Of a stretch of DNA of 31,137 nucleotides, positions 1-8,938 are shown piece by piece. This stretch comes from Nitrospirota bacterium (GTDB taxonomy: Bacteria; Nitrospirota; Thermodesulfovibrionia; JACRGW01). Position 1 is the stretch's first letter. Every line of letters begins with the position of its first letter. Both the position numbers and the translations under genes were made by a program. The notes beneath the pieces were generated by a model. It saw only the letters and a program-made list of their open reading frames with translations. It was not told the origin of the DNA and ran no database searches. The stretch is taken from the NCBI GenBank assembly GCA_016212195.1, contig JACRGW010000030.1, positions 1-31,137 on the forward strand, in the 5' to 3' direction.

Positions 1-12
1 ATGGTTACTTTA

Positions 13-40
13 CTGGATTCCCGCCTGCGCGGGAATGACA
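13..40. repeat. dRS3-like palindromic dispersed repeat
   Basis: A perfect 8-bp stem (ATTCCCGC at 17-24, GCGGGAAT at 29-36) with a 4-base loop CTGC, preceded by CTGG and followed by GACA. It fits the ATTCCC-N8-GGGAAT form of the neisserial dRS3 repeat, and repeats of this type are scattered in many proteobacterial and other genomes. It lies just past the 3' end of lnt and could act as an mRNA end structure. Only one copy is seen in the window. Confidence 0.7.
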
Positions 41-43
41 AAT

Positions 44-1582
44 TTACCGCTGGCCTTTGCTTTTTATTACTGAGAAAAAAACCATAAAACCTGTCAAACA
101 CAGACATACATATGCAAATATATCACCATGTTTTGTGTAAAGGGTTTTCCCTTTGCCTATCTTTATATCGCCTGTATATGTTCCTTCATGAAATATTCCA
201 CTTGCCTTTAAAATCCTCCCTTTGGAATCAATAAATCCTGAGACACCTGTATTAGCAGCCCTTGCTATAGGGACCCTGTTTTCAACAGCCCTCAGAACTG
301 CCATGCTGAAATGCTGATAGGGGGCAGAGGTATTCCCAAACCATGCGTCATTTGTGATCGTGGCAATAAAATCAGCACCTCCTTTAACAAATTTCCTTAC
401 CAGCCCAGGGAATATTATCTCATAACATATGACAATTCCAAATTTTCCCTTAGGAGTTTCGAAGACCTCATATCTTTCTCCAGGCAAGAAGTCTCCAATG
501 GCCACTACGAGTTTATCAACGAAGAAGAGTACACTCTTCATCGGGACATACTCACCGAAAGGGACTAAATGTATTTTATCATAAATACCTTTAATTTCTC
601 CAGCAGGGGATAAAAGATAGGCACTATTTGCCAAAGTATATCTTCCCTTTTCGAAAGATTTAACCCTTGGTGTTCCGAAAAGGAGGTAGATTTTATTCCC
701 CTTAACAAATTGGATGAGTTCATCTGTATATTCTTTATCCCTCCCGAAGTAGAATGGGGTTGAGGCTTCGGGCCAGATTATAATATCCGGGTTATGCTTT
801 AAAGAATCCCCTGTAAGCCTCAGATATGTATCGAAGACCTCTCTCTGATATTTCTGGTTCCATTTCATATCCTGTTCAATATTGCCCTGTACAAGACTTA
901 TCTTAATAACTTTACCTGCATCTGATTCTTTAAGTGCCAGAAAACCATATCCTAAGGTGACGACAAGAAGGATTATAGAGAGGACGGGCCCAAAGAGAAG
1001 AGGCATCCTCTTAGTTTTTCTAAACATGAAGAAATCAACTATAGCCCCATTTATTGCAACTATAAGGAAGGAAATTCCATAGATCCCTGTAACATCCGCA
1101 ATCTGTATTACAGGAAGGGATCTATACTGAGAATAACCGAGACTCGACCAGGGGAATCCTGAAAGTAGATAGGTCCTCACAAACTCTATTGATGTCCAGA
1201 GGAGTGGTGCGATAAGAGAGGAGGGTAGGGGTATATTTTTAAAAATAAAGTGATAGAGAAAGCTGAATAGACCAATATAAAGACTCAGGATTACAACCAT
1301 ACCCAAGAGGATCATGACACTCAGAGAAAAAGGGAGATGACCGTAATAGTATATAGAATTCACTACCCAGGAAGTTGTTCCCAAGAAATAGATAAAACCT
1401 GCGATGAAGCCTAAATGAAAAGCAATCTTTCGATCATCAGTCATCGAGATAGAAAGGAGGAGTGGAACAAGCGCTACCCAGGCAATGAATTCAAGATCGA
1501 ATTTAGGGAATATGAGTGTCAGGAGGATTCCTGAGAGAGAAGGGAGATAGAAATTTATACTTTTAGGAGCGGTAGATCTCAT
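44..1582 (-). CDS. lnt: Apolipoprotein N-acyltransferase Lnt
   Basis: Integral inner-membrane enzyme that N-acylates the N-terminal cysteine of apolipoproteins, the last step of lipoprotein maturation in diderm bacteria. The N-terminal half is a run of hydrophobic helices; the C-terminal half is a nitrilase-type domain. The catalytic triad is visible: Glu272 (IIWPEAS), Lys336 (YDKIHLVPFGEYVP) and Cys386 (GIVICYEIIFP), close to E. coli E267/K335/C387. The frame opens further upstream, to a GTG at 1648. I chose the ATG at 1582 because it gives 512 residues, the length of E. coli Lnt, and starts shortly before the first membrane helix; neither start has a clear ribosome binding site. It is divergent from the methyltransferase gene on the other strand. 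Confidence 0.96.
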   Translation of the reverse strand: MRSTAPKSINFYLPSLSGILLTLIFPKFDLEFIAWVALVPLLLSISMTDDRKIAFHLGFIAGFIYFLGTTSWVVNSIYYYGHLPFSLSVMILLGMVVILSLYIGLFSFLYHFIFKNIPLPSSLIAPLLWTSIEFVRTYLLSGFPWSSLGYSQYRSLPVIQIADVTGIYGISFLIVAINGAIVDFFMFRKTKRMPLLFGPVLSIILLVVTLGYGFLALKESDAGKVIKISLVQGNIEQDMKWNQKYQREVFDTYLRLTGDSLKHNPDIIIWPEASTPFYFGRDKEYTDELIQFVKGNKIYLLFGTPRVKSFEKGRYTLANSAYLLSPAGEIKGIYDKIHLVPFGEYVPMKSVLFFVDKLVVAIGDFLPGERYEVFETPKGKFGIVICYEIIFPGLVRKFVKGGADFIATITNDAWFGNTSAPYQHFSMAVLRAVENRVPIARAANTGVSGFIDSKGRILKASGIFHEGTYTGDIKIGKGKTLYTKHGDIFAYVCLCLTGFMVFFSVIKSKGQR

Positions 1583-1785
1583 AAATGTTTCTACTATAAC
1601 GGTATTATCCTTATTTTTCAAGGAGGCTGGTCTGAAAAATCTATACACTTTAGATATTAAAAAAATTTTTATTGTATTGATCTCTATTTTAAATTAGATT
1701 TTTTCTATGCTAATATAGGTTATCGGAAGAGAAAGATAGTAACTTAAAGAAGCGGAGGAGGTTCTCAAGGCTGAGGTAAAGGATT

Positions 1786-2295
1786 ATGGGTCAAGACTCG
1801 ATAAATAAAAAAATTGCTCAGAAACTTAGAGGGGCACGGAGAGTTCTGGACATAGGCTGCGAAGACGGCGACCTCGCAACCGATTTAGCCAAGGCACTGA
1901 AAAAGCTGGTCGTGGGCTTGGACGTGAGCAACGCAAACTTTAAAAAAGCTGAAAAGGCAGCGAAGGAGAAAAAAGTCTCACCTTTCGTTAGTTGCGTTCG
2001 CGGGGATGCGCACAAGTTGAGCTTCAGGAAAGAAGAATTTGATTCAGTAACACTTAGCTACACTTTGCACCACCTTGAGAACCCCCTGCAAGCTCTTGCT
2101 GAGATAAGAAGAATTATGAAACCTAAAGGCAAACTCGTGGTAGTTGAGTGCATGATAAAAGAAGTCGGAGACAAAACTATTTGCTGCTTCTATACGCTTG
2201 AAGACCTGAGAAAAATCATAGAAGAAGCAGGCTTTCGAAATGTGAGATTTGAGCATCTAGAAGAAGATAATTTTTTAATAGAAGCAGTGAAATAA
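1786..2295 (+). CDS. Small class I SAM-dependent methyltransferase
   Basis: 169-residue Rossmann-fold methyltransferase of the Methyltransf_11 type. Motif I is VLDIGCEDGDLA near residue 20, followed by an acidic strand end (VVGLDVS). The motif IV region is DSVTLSYTLHHLENP and the post-I region KLVVVECMI. Substrate unknown. GAGGT lies 8 bases before the ATG. Codon choice differs from most neighbours: it uses CGC/CGG, CTC and GTG where nearby genes favour AGG and ATA. The short, lysine-rich protein resembles archaeal-type methyltransferases to me, so horizontal transfer is possible. nfo starts 24 bases after its stop, so the two may be co-transcribed; no functional link is evident. Confidence 0.85.
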   Translation: MGQDSINKKIAQKLRGARRVLDIGCEDGDLATDLAKALKKLVVGLDVSNANFKKAEKAAKEKKVSPFVSCVRGDAHKLSFRKEEFDSVTLSYTLHHLENPLQALAEIRRIMKPKGKLVVVECMIKEVGDKTICCFYTLEDLRKIIEEAGFRNVRFEHLEEDNFLIEAVK

Positions 2296-2319
2296 CAAAG
2301 ATATTGTCCCTCTCTAAAT

Positions 2320-3165
2320 ATGGTTCGCTTGGGTGTTCATGTATCTATAGCAGGAGGTATACATAAAGCAGTAGAACGGGCTAAGGCACTCGGATGCAAC
2401 ACAATGCAGATATTTTCTCATAACCCGAGGGGATGGGGACTTAAAGAACTGAATGATGATGAAGTAAGGCTTTTCAGGAAGTTCAATGAAGAATCATACA
2501 TAAGACCGTTATATGTTCATACCTCATACCTTATTAACCTATGCACACCTGATAAAGAACTCTACAGGAAATCGAAGGAACTCTTTATTTCCGAGATTAA
2601 AAGGGCAGATATTTTAGGTGCAGATTATCTCATTACACACATTGGTAGTATCAGAGATTCTGAAGAAAGGGGAGGTGAAAAGAGGGTGGAAGAAGCACTG
2701 ATTTCTGTCTCAGAAAAACATAAAGGTTCTACAAAGGTTCTCCTTGAGAATACAGCAGGTGAAAGGGGAGAGATTGGTTATACCTTTGAGCAGTTGTCAG
2801 AGATGTTGAAAAAGACAGAGGGTGGAATTGTAGGAGGTATATGTTTTGATACATGCCATGCCTTTTCTTCTGGTTATGATATTTCTACATCCCGGGGAAT
2901 AGAGGAGGTCTTTAATAAATTGAATCAAACCATAGGTATTAAGTCACTGAAGGTTATCCATCTTAATGATTCAAAGAGGCCCCTTGGTTCAAGGATTGAC
3001 CGTCATGAGAATATAGGTAAGGGTTTTATCGGTATTAAAGGTTTCAGGGTTTTCTTGAATCATTCATGGTTAAGAGGTATTCCCTTTATACTTGAAACTC
3101 CGAAGAAAAAGGAAGAGGATGATATAAGGAATCTGAAGGTTATTAGGAAAGTTCTCGGTGTTTAA
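2320..3165 (+). CDS. nfo: Deoxyribonuclease IV (AP endonuclease, Nfo family)
   Basis: Zinc-dependent AP endonuclease that cuts 5' of abasic sites in base excision repair. The 281-residue TIM barrel is full length (E. coli Nfo, 285). All nine zinc ligands are present with a constant offset of two from E. coli: His67, His107, Glu143, Asp177, His180, His214, Asp227, His229 and Glu259. Family signatures are MQIFSHNPRGW, LLENTAGE, GICFDTCHAFSSGYD and RHENIGKG. The ATG is placed by the family N-terminus (VRLGVHVSIAGG); no clear Shine-Dalgarno precedes it. Its stop lies 5 bases from the convergent clpC stop, leaving no room for a long terminator. Confidence 0.97.
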   Translation: MVRLGVHVSIAGGIHKAVERAKALGCNTMQIFSHNPRGWGLKELNDDEVRLFRKFNEESYIRPLYVHTSYLINLCTPDKELYRKSKELFISEIKRADILGADYLITHIGSIRDSEERGGEKRVEEALISVSEKHKGSTKVLLENTAGERGEIGYTFEQLSEMLKKTEGGIVGGICFDTCHAFSSGYDISTSRGIEEVFNKLNQTIGIKSLKVIHLNDSKRPLGSRIDRHENIGKGFIGIKGFRVFLNHSWLRGIPFILETPKKKEEDDIRNLKVIRKVLGV

Positions 3166-3170
3166 ATCTA

Positions 3171-5603
3171 TCAGCTTGCAAGTATCCCGACCTCTTCTTC
3201 TACAAAGATAGGGTTTCCATTTTCAAGGATAATCTTTACGGTTTTTGTATCCTTAAATCTGCCTTTAAGTATCTCCTCGGAGAGCGGATCTTCTATGCAT
3301 TTCTGAATAGCCCTTCTCATAGGTCTTGCCCCATAAGCAGGCTGGTAATATTTATCCAATATCCAGTCTTTAATTTCAGGGGACACTTCCAGTGTCAGGC
3401 TCTGTTCGGATATCTGGCTGTTCAGCTCTCCAATTAAAAGGTCAATTATCTTGAGAAGGTGGTCCTTTGTAAGAGGATGGAATACTACTGACTCATCTAC
3501 CCTGTTAAGGAATTCAGGATTAAAGATTTTCTTAAGCTCAAGAAGGACAATCTCCTTCATCTTCTGTACTGAGTCCTTGAAATCAGATTTCTGGAAACCT
3601 AAGGGGGTATCCTTCTCTATGACCCTTGCGCCGATATTTGAGGTCATAATTACCACGGTATTCTTAAAATCTACCTTCCTTCCAAAACTGTCAGTAAGAA
3701 TTCCGTCGTCCAGAACCTGGAGAAGAATGTTAAAAACATCAGGATGGGCCTTCTCGATCTCATCAAGGAGTACAACAGAATAAGGCCTTCGCCTTACCTT
3801 CTCGGTAAGTTGACCGCCTTCCTCGTATCCTACATACCCTGGAGGTGCACCGGTAAGACGGGAGACGCTGAACTTCTCCATATATTCTGACATATCTACC
3901 TTTATAAGGGCATTCTCATCGTCGAAGAGGAAGGCAGCTAACGCCCTTGCTAACTCAGTCTTTCCCACACCTGTAGGTCCAAGGAATATGAAAGACCCGA
4001 TCGGCTTCTTTCGGCTCTTAAGCCCTGCCCTTGATCTTCTTATAGCCCTTGAAACAGCCTGTATAGCTTCATCCTGTCCAACAATTCGCTTATGGAGTTC
4101 CTCCTCCATCCTTAAAAGCTTGTCTGACTCTTTTTCTTCAAGTTTGAAGAGGGGTATACCCGTGATCTTCGATACAACCGAAGCAACAACCTCTTCAGTA
4201 ATTATGGGAAGATCTTTTTCCTGGTTCTCTCTCCAGCTCTTCTGCATCTCTTCAAGTAGTGCTTTAAGATGTTCTTCTTCTGACTTTAGTGTTGATGCCT
4301 TTTCATAGTCCTGTAGTTTTAGATAAAGGTTCTTTTCTCTTGATAGTTTCTTCAGCTCCTTTTCCATGCCCTTTAGTTCAGAGGGAGGTGTAAACCGGGT
4401 AAGTTTAGCCCTTGAGCAGGCCTCATCAATAACATCTACAGCCTTATCTGGGAGGAATCGGTCTGAGATGTAACGGTCTGATAGTTTTACAGCCGAGACA
4501 ATAGCCCCGTCTGTAATCTTTACCCTGTGATGTGACTCATATCTTGATCTTAAACCCTTAATGATCTTGATTGTTTCATCTGTAGTAGGTGCCTGGATAT
4601 ATATTGGCTGAAATCTCCGCTCTAAGGATCCGTCCTTCTCGATATACTTTCTATACTCATCAAGGGTTGTGGCTCCAATACAGTGTATTTCCCCTCTGGA
4701 TAGGGCGGGCTTCAGCATGTTGGATGCGTCTATTGATCCCTCTGCAGCCCCTGCACCTACTAAGGTATGGAGTTCATCGATGAAGAGAATTATATTATCT
4801 GCCTGAGTAATCTCTTTCATTACGATCTTAAGCCTTTCTTCAAACTGGCCTCTATATTTGGTTCCTGCTATCAGTGAACCCAGGTCTAAGGATACAATTC
4901 TCTTATTAAGCAGATTTTCAGGGACGTCGTTATTGACAATCCTCTGTGCCAGTCCTTCGACAATAGCGGTCTTGCCAACTCCGGGCTCTCCTATAATTGC
5001 AGGATTGTTCTTTGTTCTACGGCAGAGGATCTGGAGAACCCTTTCTATTTCGTTTTCTCTCCCAATTACAGGGTCAAGTTTATGTTCTTTTGCAAGTTGT
5101 GTGAGATCCCTTCCGAACTCGTCAAGGGCAGGTGTGGCTGTCTTCTTGTCCTTTCCGTGAGGCTGATTTCTCAGGGCAAAGTTTATGGTAAGCTGTCTTG
5201 CACCTAATAGGTTTGACCCAAGACTTCTGAGTATCTTTCCTCCAATTCCTTCCTCCTCTCTGATAAGACCGAGAAGAAGATGTTCGCTACCGATATAATT
5301 GTGACCGAGAAGTTTGGCTTCTTCCACGGCTAACTCGAGAACCTTCTTTGCCCTCGGCGTAAACGGGATTTCACCAAAAGTGAGGATATTTGAACCGCTC
5401 GGCAGTGTCCTTTCCACCTCTAATCTTACTTCATCAATTGAGAGTCCCATCTTTCTCAGGATCGCCACAGGGAGCCCTTCCTCATCTCTGAGGATTCCTA
5501 AAAGGAGATGTTCGGTGCCGAGGTAATCATTCTGATGTTTCTCTGCCTCTTCCCTTGCAAGGATTATGACCTTTCGTCCTCTGTCAGTAAATTTCTCAAA
5601 CAT
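3171..5603 (-). CDS. clpC: ATP-dependent Clp protease ATPase subunit ClpC
   Basis: Hsp100 unfoldase that feeds substrates to ClpP. The 810 residues run: two Clp_N repeats (about 1-145), first AAA+ domain with Walker A GEPGVGKT (205-212) and Walker B ILFIDE (272-277), a UVR-type coiled middle domain (about 405-455), and a second AAA+ domain with Walker A GPTGVGKT (542-549) and Walker B VLLDEIE (611-617). The short middle domain marks ClpC rather than ClpB, and the LGF tripeptide at 668-670 fits the ClpP-docking loop. No McsA/McsB/CtsR genes are adjacent. It sits downstream of the sulfur operon but has its own promoter in the 142-base gap. Confidence 0.97.
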   Translation of the reverse strand: MFEKFTDRGRKVIILAREEAEKHQNDYLGTEHLLLGILRDEEGLPVAILRKMGLSIDEVRLEVERTLPSGSNILTFGEIPFTPRAKKVLELAVEEAKLLGHNYIGSEHLLLGLIREEEGIGGKILRSLGSNLLGARQLTINFALRNQPHGKDKKTATPALDEFGRDLTQLAKEHKLDPVIGRENEIERVLQILCRRTKNNPAIIGEPGVGKTAIVEGLAQRIVNNDVPENLLNKRIVSLDLGSLIAGTKYRGQFEERLKIVMKEITQADNIILFIDELHTLVGAGAAEGSIDASNMLKPALSRGEIHCIGATTLDEYRKYIEKDGSLERRFQPIYIQAPTTDETIKIIKGLRSRYESHHRVKITDGAIVSAVKLSDRYISDRFLPDKAVDVIDEACSRAKLTRFTPPSELKGMEKELKKLSREKNLYLKLQDYEKASTLKSEEEHLKALLEEMQKSWRENQEKDLPIITEEVVASVVSKITGIPLFKLEEKESDKLLRMEEELHKRIVGQDEAIQAVSRAIRRSRAGLKSRKKPIGSFIFLGPTGVGKTELARALAAFLFDDENALIKVDMSEYMEKFSVSRLTGAPPGYVGYEEGGQLTEKVRRRPYSVVLLDEIEKAHPDVFNILLQVLDDGILTDSFGRKVDFKNTVVIMTSNIGARVIEKDTPLGFQKSDFKDSVQKMKEIVLLELKKIFNPEFLNRVDESVVFHPLTKDHLLKIIDLLIGELNSQISEQSLTLEVSPEIKDWILDKYYQPAYGARPMRRAIQKCIEDPLSEEILKGRFKDTKTVKIILENGNPIFVEEEVGILAS

Positions 5604-5631
5604 TTTGAATATCTCTTACCCTTACTGATAA

Positions 5632-5661
5632 ATGATACTTTATTTAAACATTTATTGTCAA
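5632..5661 (-). promoter_or_regulatory. Probable sigma70-type promoter of clpC
   Basis: On the minus strand, TTGACA (5661-5656), an 18-base spacer and TATCAT (5637-5632), ending 28 bases before the clpC ATG. A second TTGACA lies 12 bases further upstream (5673-5668), so two overlapping promoters are possible. No CtsR-type or CIRCE operator is apparent in the gap. Confidence 0.65.
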
Positions 5662-5745
5662 GAGCTTTGTCAAGATGTTGAGGTATGACAGAAGAAAGAA
5701 AATGAATTTAAAGTTTGGGCATTATTACTTTCCAATATAACCTTA

Positions 5746-6270
5746 TCATTGAATCACCAGATCGGTTTCAAGCTTTAACGGATTTGTGATACAGAAGACG
5801 ACGGGACATCTCTCTTTGGCTAATTTTTCTATTCTTTTTACTTCACCTTCAGGTGCATCACTCTTTACAATGGCAGTTATCTTTACTCCTTCTATAGGTG
5901 GGTTCTCGCTCAATCCAAGAACCCTTGAAAAATCCATCTTGTTTTCAGCAATGATTTTGAATCCTTCGAGGTGCAGATTTTCCATTGCGGCTATTGTTGC
6001 AAAAGTGGCTGCATAACACGAGGCTAATCCGAAAAGGCAATAATGCATGGGGCCTGGTCTTGTTCCACTTCCACCAAGGAAAGTTGGCTGGGTCATCTCA
6101 AGGTTCATTTTCCCTTTCTCAAAAGAGACCTCTGCTTTAAACTGTGATCCTTCGCCCTCACCTGTATTCCAGGTTCCTTCCAACTTCGTTACCCTTTTTG
6201 CCTCATCAGGATTCTTTTTAACCTTTTCGATAGTTTCTCTAATTTTTTCAAGTTCAATCCTGTAAATCAT
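5746..6270 (-). CDS. OsmC family (peroxide/persulfide-handling) protein
   Basis: 174-residue OsmC/Ohr-superfamily protein. These dimeric enzymes reduce organic hydroperoxides, and some also act on sulfane sulfur, using two cysteines. Both expected cysteines are present: Cys85 in GLASCYAATFATIAA and Cys155 in KERCPVVFCITNP, with extra cysteines at 78 and 160. The N-terminus has the usual helix plus beta-sheet layout. GGAGGG lies 7 bases before the ATG. It is the last gene of the minus-strand sulfur operon, 31 bases after the methyltransferase stop. The context suggests a role in reactive sulfur or peroxide control, but the substrate cannot be told from sequence. Confidence 0.9.
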   Translation of the reverse strand: MIYRIELEKIRETIEKVKKNPDEAKRVTKLEGTWNTGEGEGSQFKAEVSFEKGKMNLEMTQPTFLGGSGTRPGPMHYCLFGLASCYAATFATIAAMENLHLEGFKIIAENKMDFSRVLGLSENPPIEGVKITAIVKSDAPEGEVKRIEKLAKERCPVVFCITNPLKLETDLVIQ

Positions 6271-6301
6271 AACGACCCTCCTTTATTAAATAAAAATGAT
6301 T

Positions 6302-6952
6302 TTAAGGTTTTTTTGCAAAAATACAGACAAATCCAGCACCCTCTATTATTTGATGATGTACGGGTTCTTTATATGGGTTTTCAGAAGGAGGCTGGCAGAG
6401 TGTAGAGGAATATCTCTCAATTTCCATGTCTTCTTTTTCTACCATTTTTATTACCTCATCTATACTATAAAGCCTTGCATGTCTGTAGATCGGATGGCCT
6501 TCTTCCTTTTTCTTAATATAAAGTTCACCCCAGAGACTTTTTCTGTTAATTATACCAACAACCAGACCGCCACCCTTTTTCAATACCCTTTTTGATTCGG
6601 AGATAACCATCTCTGGATTATCAACAAAACAGAGTGTAAAAAGTATAAAAACTCCACCAAAAGACTCATCAGTAAAAGGAAGTTTTTCTCCCCTTGCCAT
6701 TTTTACTTTTATGCCGCGACTTTTTGCTATCTCTAATAACCTGGAGGAGAAATCTATGCCGAAATCGATTCCCAGTTCCTTTGCAAATCTTCCTGAGCCG
6801 ACGCCGATTTCGAGGAAGGGATGTTCAAGGTCTTTCATAAGAGTTCTTACTAATGCGATCTCCATCCCGAAAAGTGCACTGCCTTCTTCACTATCGAACC
6901 ACCTATCATAGTCTTCCGCATATTGGTCAAAGGCCTTAACAACATCTCTCAT
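6302..6952 (-). CDS. Class I SAM-dependent methyltransferase in the sulfur operon
   Basis: 216-residue Rossmann-fold methyltransferase. Motif I is LEIGVGSGRFAKELG (47-61), post-I FGIDFSSRLLEIA, motif IV region GGVFILFTLCFVDNP and motif VI region LKKGGGLVVGIINR. The UbiE/Methyltransf_11 style core gives no substrate. No strong Shine-Dalgarno is seen; the ATG is 24 bases after the preceding stop, suggesting translational coupling. Its position between a DsrE-family protein and OsmC makes methylation of a sulfur or selenium species conceivable, but that is only guilt by association; a small-molecule or quinone methyltransferase is equally possible. Confidence 0.88.
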   Translation of the reverse strand: MRDVVKAFDQYAEDYDRWFDSEEGSALFGMEIALVRTLMKDLEHPFLEIGVGSGRFAKELGIDFGIDFSSRLLEIAKSRGIKVKMARGEKLPFTDESFGGVFILFTLCFVDNPEMVISESKRVLKKGGGLVVGIINRKSLWGELYIKKKEEGHPIYRHARLYSIDEVIKMVEKEDMEIERYSSTLCQPPSENPYKEPVHHQIIEGAGFVCIFAKKP

Positions 6953-6976
6953 TTAGTTTTCTACAAGACAGGGATC

Positions 6977-7399
6977 CTAAAATGTCAGATTCATATCTGC
7001 CTGTATGACCACATCTTTATAGTATTTTGCAGGATCTGCAACCTTTACTCCTTCTACCAAGTCGCTGGGTACCATCTCAAAAAGAGAGATATTTAATGGA
7101 CAGGCAAGGACAGTAGCTCCCTCAGCAATTAACATTATGAAGAGGTCTTCCGCTGTTGGTAATTCCATTTCCTCCATCTTTTTCATCACCGCATCACCTA
7201 TCTCTTTAGGGGCATCAGGCAGGCACTTAAGCTCTTTCACTTTATCCTTATGTACCGCATTTATGCCCCTTGATCCAAAGAATATCGTGACCTTTGAACC
7301 TTCTCTCAGAAGACTCAATGCCGTCATAAGGGCATTAAAAACTTGACATAATTCATCATGAAAACACATTATTGATACATTTTTAATTATCTTAGTCAT
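6977..7399 (-). CDS. DsrE/F-like sulfur relay protein (Cys form)
   Basis: 140-residue DsrE-fold protein: beta strand and helix start (KNVSIMCFHDELCQVFNALMTA), EGSKVTIFFGSRGINAV, and a C-terminal VLACPLNISLFEM with Cys100 at the usual position of the persulfide-carrying cysteine, followed by SDLVEGVKVADPAKYY. Such proteins move sulfane sulfur between partners. It also has Cys12, Cys18 and Cys59. A good ribosome binding site (AAAGGAG) precedes the ATG. It follows the SQR gene by 49 bases. This is the second DsrE-fold paralogue in the operon and, unlike the one at 9388-9741, keeps cysteine at the active position. Confidence 0.88.
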   Translation of the reverse strand: MTKIIKNVSIMCFHDELCQVFNALMTALSLLREGSKVTIFFGSRGINAVHKDKVKELKCLPDAPKEIGDAVMKKMEEMELPTAEDLFIMLIAEGATVLACPLNISLFEMVPSDLVEGVKVADPAKYYKDVVIQADMNLTF

Positions 7400-7448
7400 T
7401 TTGCTCCTTTCAGTTCGTTACACAGGCTGGAGCATGAGACTATATTCT

Positions 7449-8636
7449 TTATGGGAAATTGCTTAACCCATGTTTCATCTTCCACAGGAAGTATCTCTCA
7501 AATCCGATTTTTATCCACCTGTATATAACACTCGTTTTTAAATCCGATTCCTGTCTCGGTGGGAGAACCGGTTTCGCCTTCATAATAGCGGCGGTATTTC
7601 CCATATCCATCAGACATACTACATCAATTGGTATATCCACAGGTGGAGTCTTTCCAGTTATATCTGATGCTATCGTTTCTACAGCAGTCTTTGCCATCTT
7701 CACTGTCATATACCCTGTTTTAGGTACACCTGTTGGAACCGGTGTCTGCTCGGGCGGTGCGATCGCCATCGCGACTCCAACAGCGAAGATGTTTTTATAT
7801 TTTGTATGTCTGTATTTCCCGTCTACAGAGATAAAGCCCCTCGGATTCCCGAGTGGAGAAACAGCAGGTACACCTTTAAAGGAAGGTGCAAACATACCCA
7901 GCTTGTATGGTAGTTTTGTGCCATCCTTCAGTCTTACCTCATCAGGTGTGAACTCTTCGATCGCCTGATTGGCGAGCACCTTTATATCTCTGTTTGCAAA
8001 CTCGTCCTCCATTATCCTTTTCGATTTTCCGAGTCCACCTATTCCGAAATGGCCTATATAGGGTTCTGATGTAATAAATATTATCGGAACCTTAGGTCTA
8101 ATTTTCCTGCGTCTTAGTTCCGCATCTATTTCGAAGGCATATTCATAAGGTGGGCCAAAACAACTAACGCCCTGTACAGATCCAATGATGGCAGTCCCTG
8201 GATTATCAAGAAACTTATTCCATGATTTATTCGCCCTCTCAGCCTGCTCTAAGGTAAAAATACATTCTGTATATCCCTTTTCAGGGCCGAGACCAGGAAC
8301 CTCTTCAAATGAAAGATAAGGGCCTGTTGCGATTATCAGGTAGTCGTAATGTAATTCATCAGTAGAGGTTATAACGGTGGATTTTTCAGGCTCTACCGAT
8401 AGTGCTGCAGTTTGAAGAAATTTTATATTCTTTGGAACAAGGATTTCTTTTAAGGGAAGGGTTATATCCCCTGCCTTTCTCCAGCCCATGGCGACCCAGG
8501 GAAGGGAAGGGATAAAGACAAATTGTTTCTGATCGCAGATAAGTGTTATGTCGGCATTTCTACCGAGAAGCCTCCGTAGCTCAAAGGCTGAAGTTAATCC
8601 CCCAAAAGAACCACCCAGAATAACTATCTTTGCCAT
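7449..8636 (-). CDS. Sulfide:quinone oxidoreductase (SQR) family flavoprotein
   Basis: 395-residue FAD enzyme that oxidises sulfide to persulfide/polysulfide and passes electrons to membrane quinone. N-terminal dinucleotide fold VILGGSFGGLTSAFEL (5-20); LIIATGPYLSF (100-110); C-terminal FAD contact NIFAVGVAMA. The three SQR redox cysteines are visible: Cys125 (YTECIF), Cys159 (GVSCFGPPYEYAFE) and Cys341 (VVCLMDMGNTA), near Aquifex C124/C156/C347. The C-terminal segment YRWIKIGFERYFLWKMKHG is amphipathic and suits monotopic membrane binding. Strong ribosome binding site AAGGAGG. It lies 14 bases after the TusB-like gene, inside an operon of sulfur carriers, which supports SQR over other NDH-2-like flavoproteins. 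Confidence 0.9.
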   Translation of the reverse strand: MAKIVILGGSFGGLTSAFELRRLLGRNADITLICDQKQFVFIPSLPWVAMGWRKAGDITLPLKEILVPKNIKFLQTAALSVEPEKSTVITSTDELHYDYLIIATGPYLSFEEVPGLGPEKGYTECIFTLEQAERANKSWNKFLDNPGTAIIGSVQGVSCFGPPYEYAFEIDAELRRRKIRPKVPIIFITSEPYIGHFGIGGLGKSKRIMEDEFANRDIKVLANQAIEEFTPDEVRLKDGTKLPYKLGMFAPSFKGVPAVSPLGNPRGFISVDGKYRHTKYKNIFAVGVAMAIAPPEQTPVPTGVPKTGYMTVKMAKTAVETIASDITGKTPPVDIPIDVVCLMDMGNTAAIMKAKPVLPPRQESDLKTSVIYRWIKIGFERYFLWKMKHGLSNFP

Positions 8637-8650
8637 TTTATCCTCCTTAA

Positions 8651-8920
8651 TTAAAAGGAACCAACTACCTTTTCTGCCTGGGACATCAGATCGACCAATT
8701 CTGAATGATCAATAATCTTTAGCCCGTCAATCTTTGGCGCTGTTATTCCACGGATAGAAAGATCATCCTTTATCGCATATACCTTACCAGTGACTGGTGA
8801 CCGTTCTTCCATAGTTAGATAGACAGCGTCATGGATGAGACATAGGTCAGAATCTTTTGCTAAGGAAAGGGCAGTCTTGAATTCCTGTGTATCGGGCGAA
8901 CTTGATATAATAAAAAGCAT
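8651..8920 (-). CDS. DsrH/TusB-like sulfur relay subunit
   Basis: 89-residue protein matching the DsrH/TusB pattern. Residues KVYAIKDDLSIRGIT correspond to the KVYALNEDLIARGLT region of E. coli TusB, and SDLCLIHDAVYL to its ELLLLQDGV strand, with Cys27 as a candidate sulfur carrier. TusB is the small subunit of the TusBCD hexamer that hands persulfide on to TusE/DsrC. Start supported by GGGAGG before the ATG. It follows the TusC-like gene by 18 bases. No tusE/dsrC gene is in the window, so the acceptor protein is unknown. Confidence 0.82.
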   Translation of the reverse strand: MLFIISSSPDTQEFKTALSLAKDSDLCLIHDAVYLTMEERSPVTGKVYAIKDDLSIRGITAPKIDGLKIIDHSELVDLMSQAEKVVGSF

Positions 8921-8938
8921 CTTACCTCCCTGAATTGA

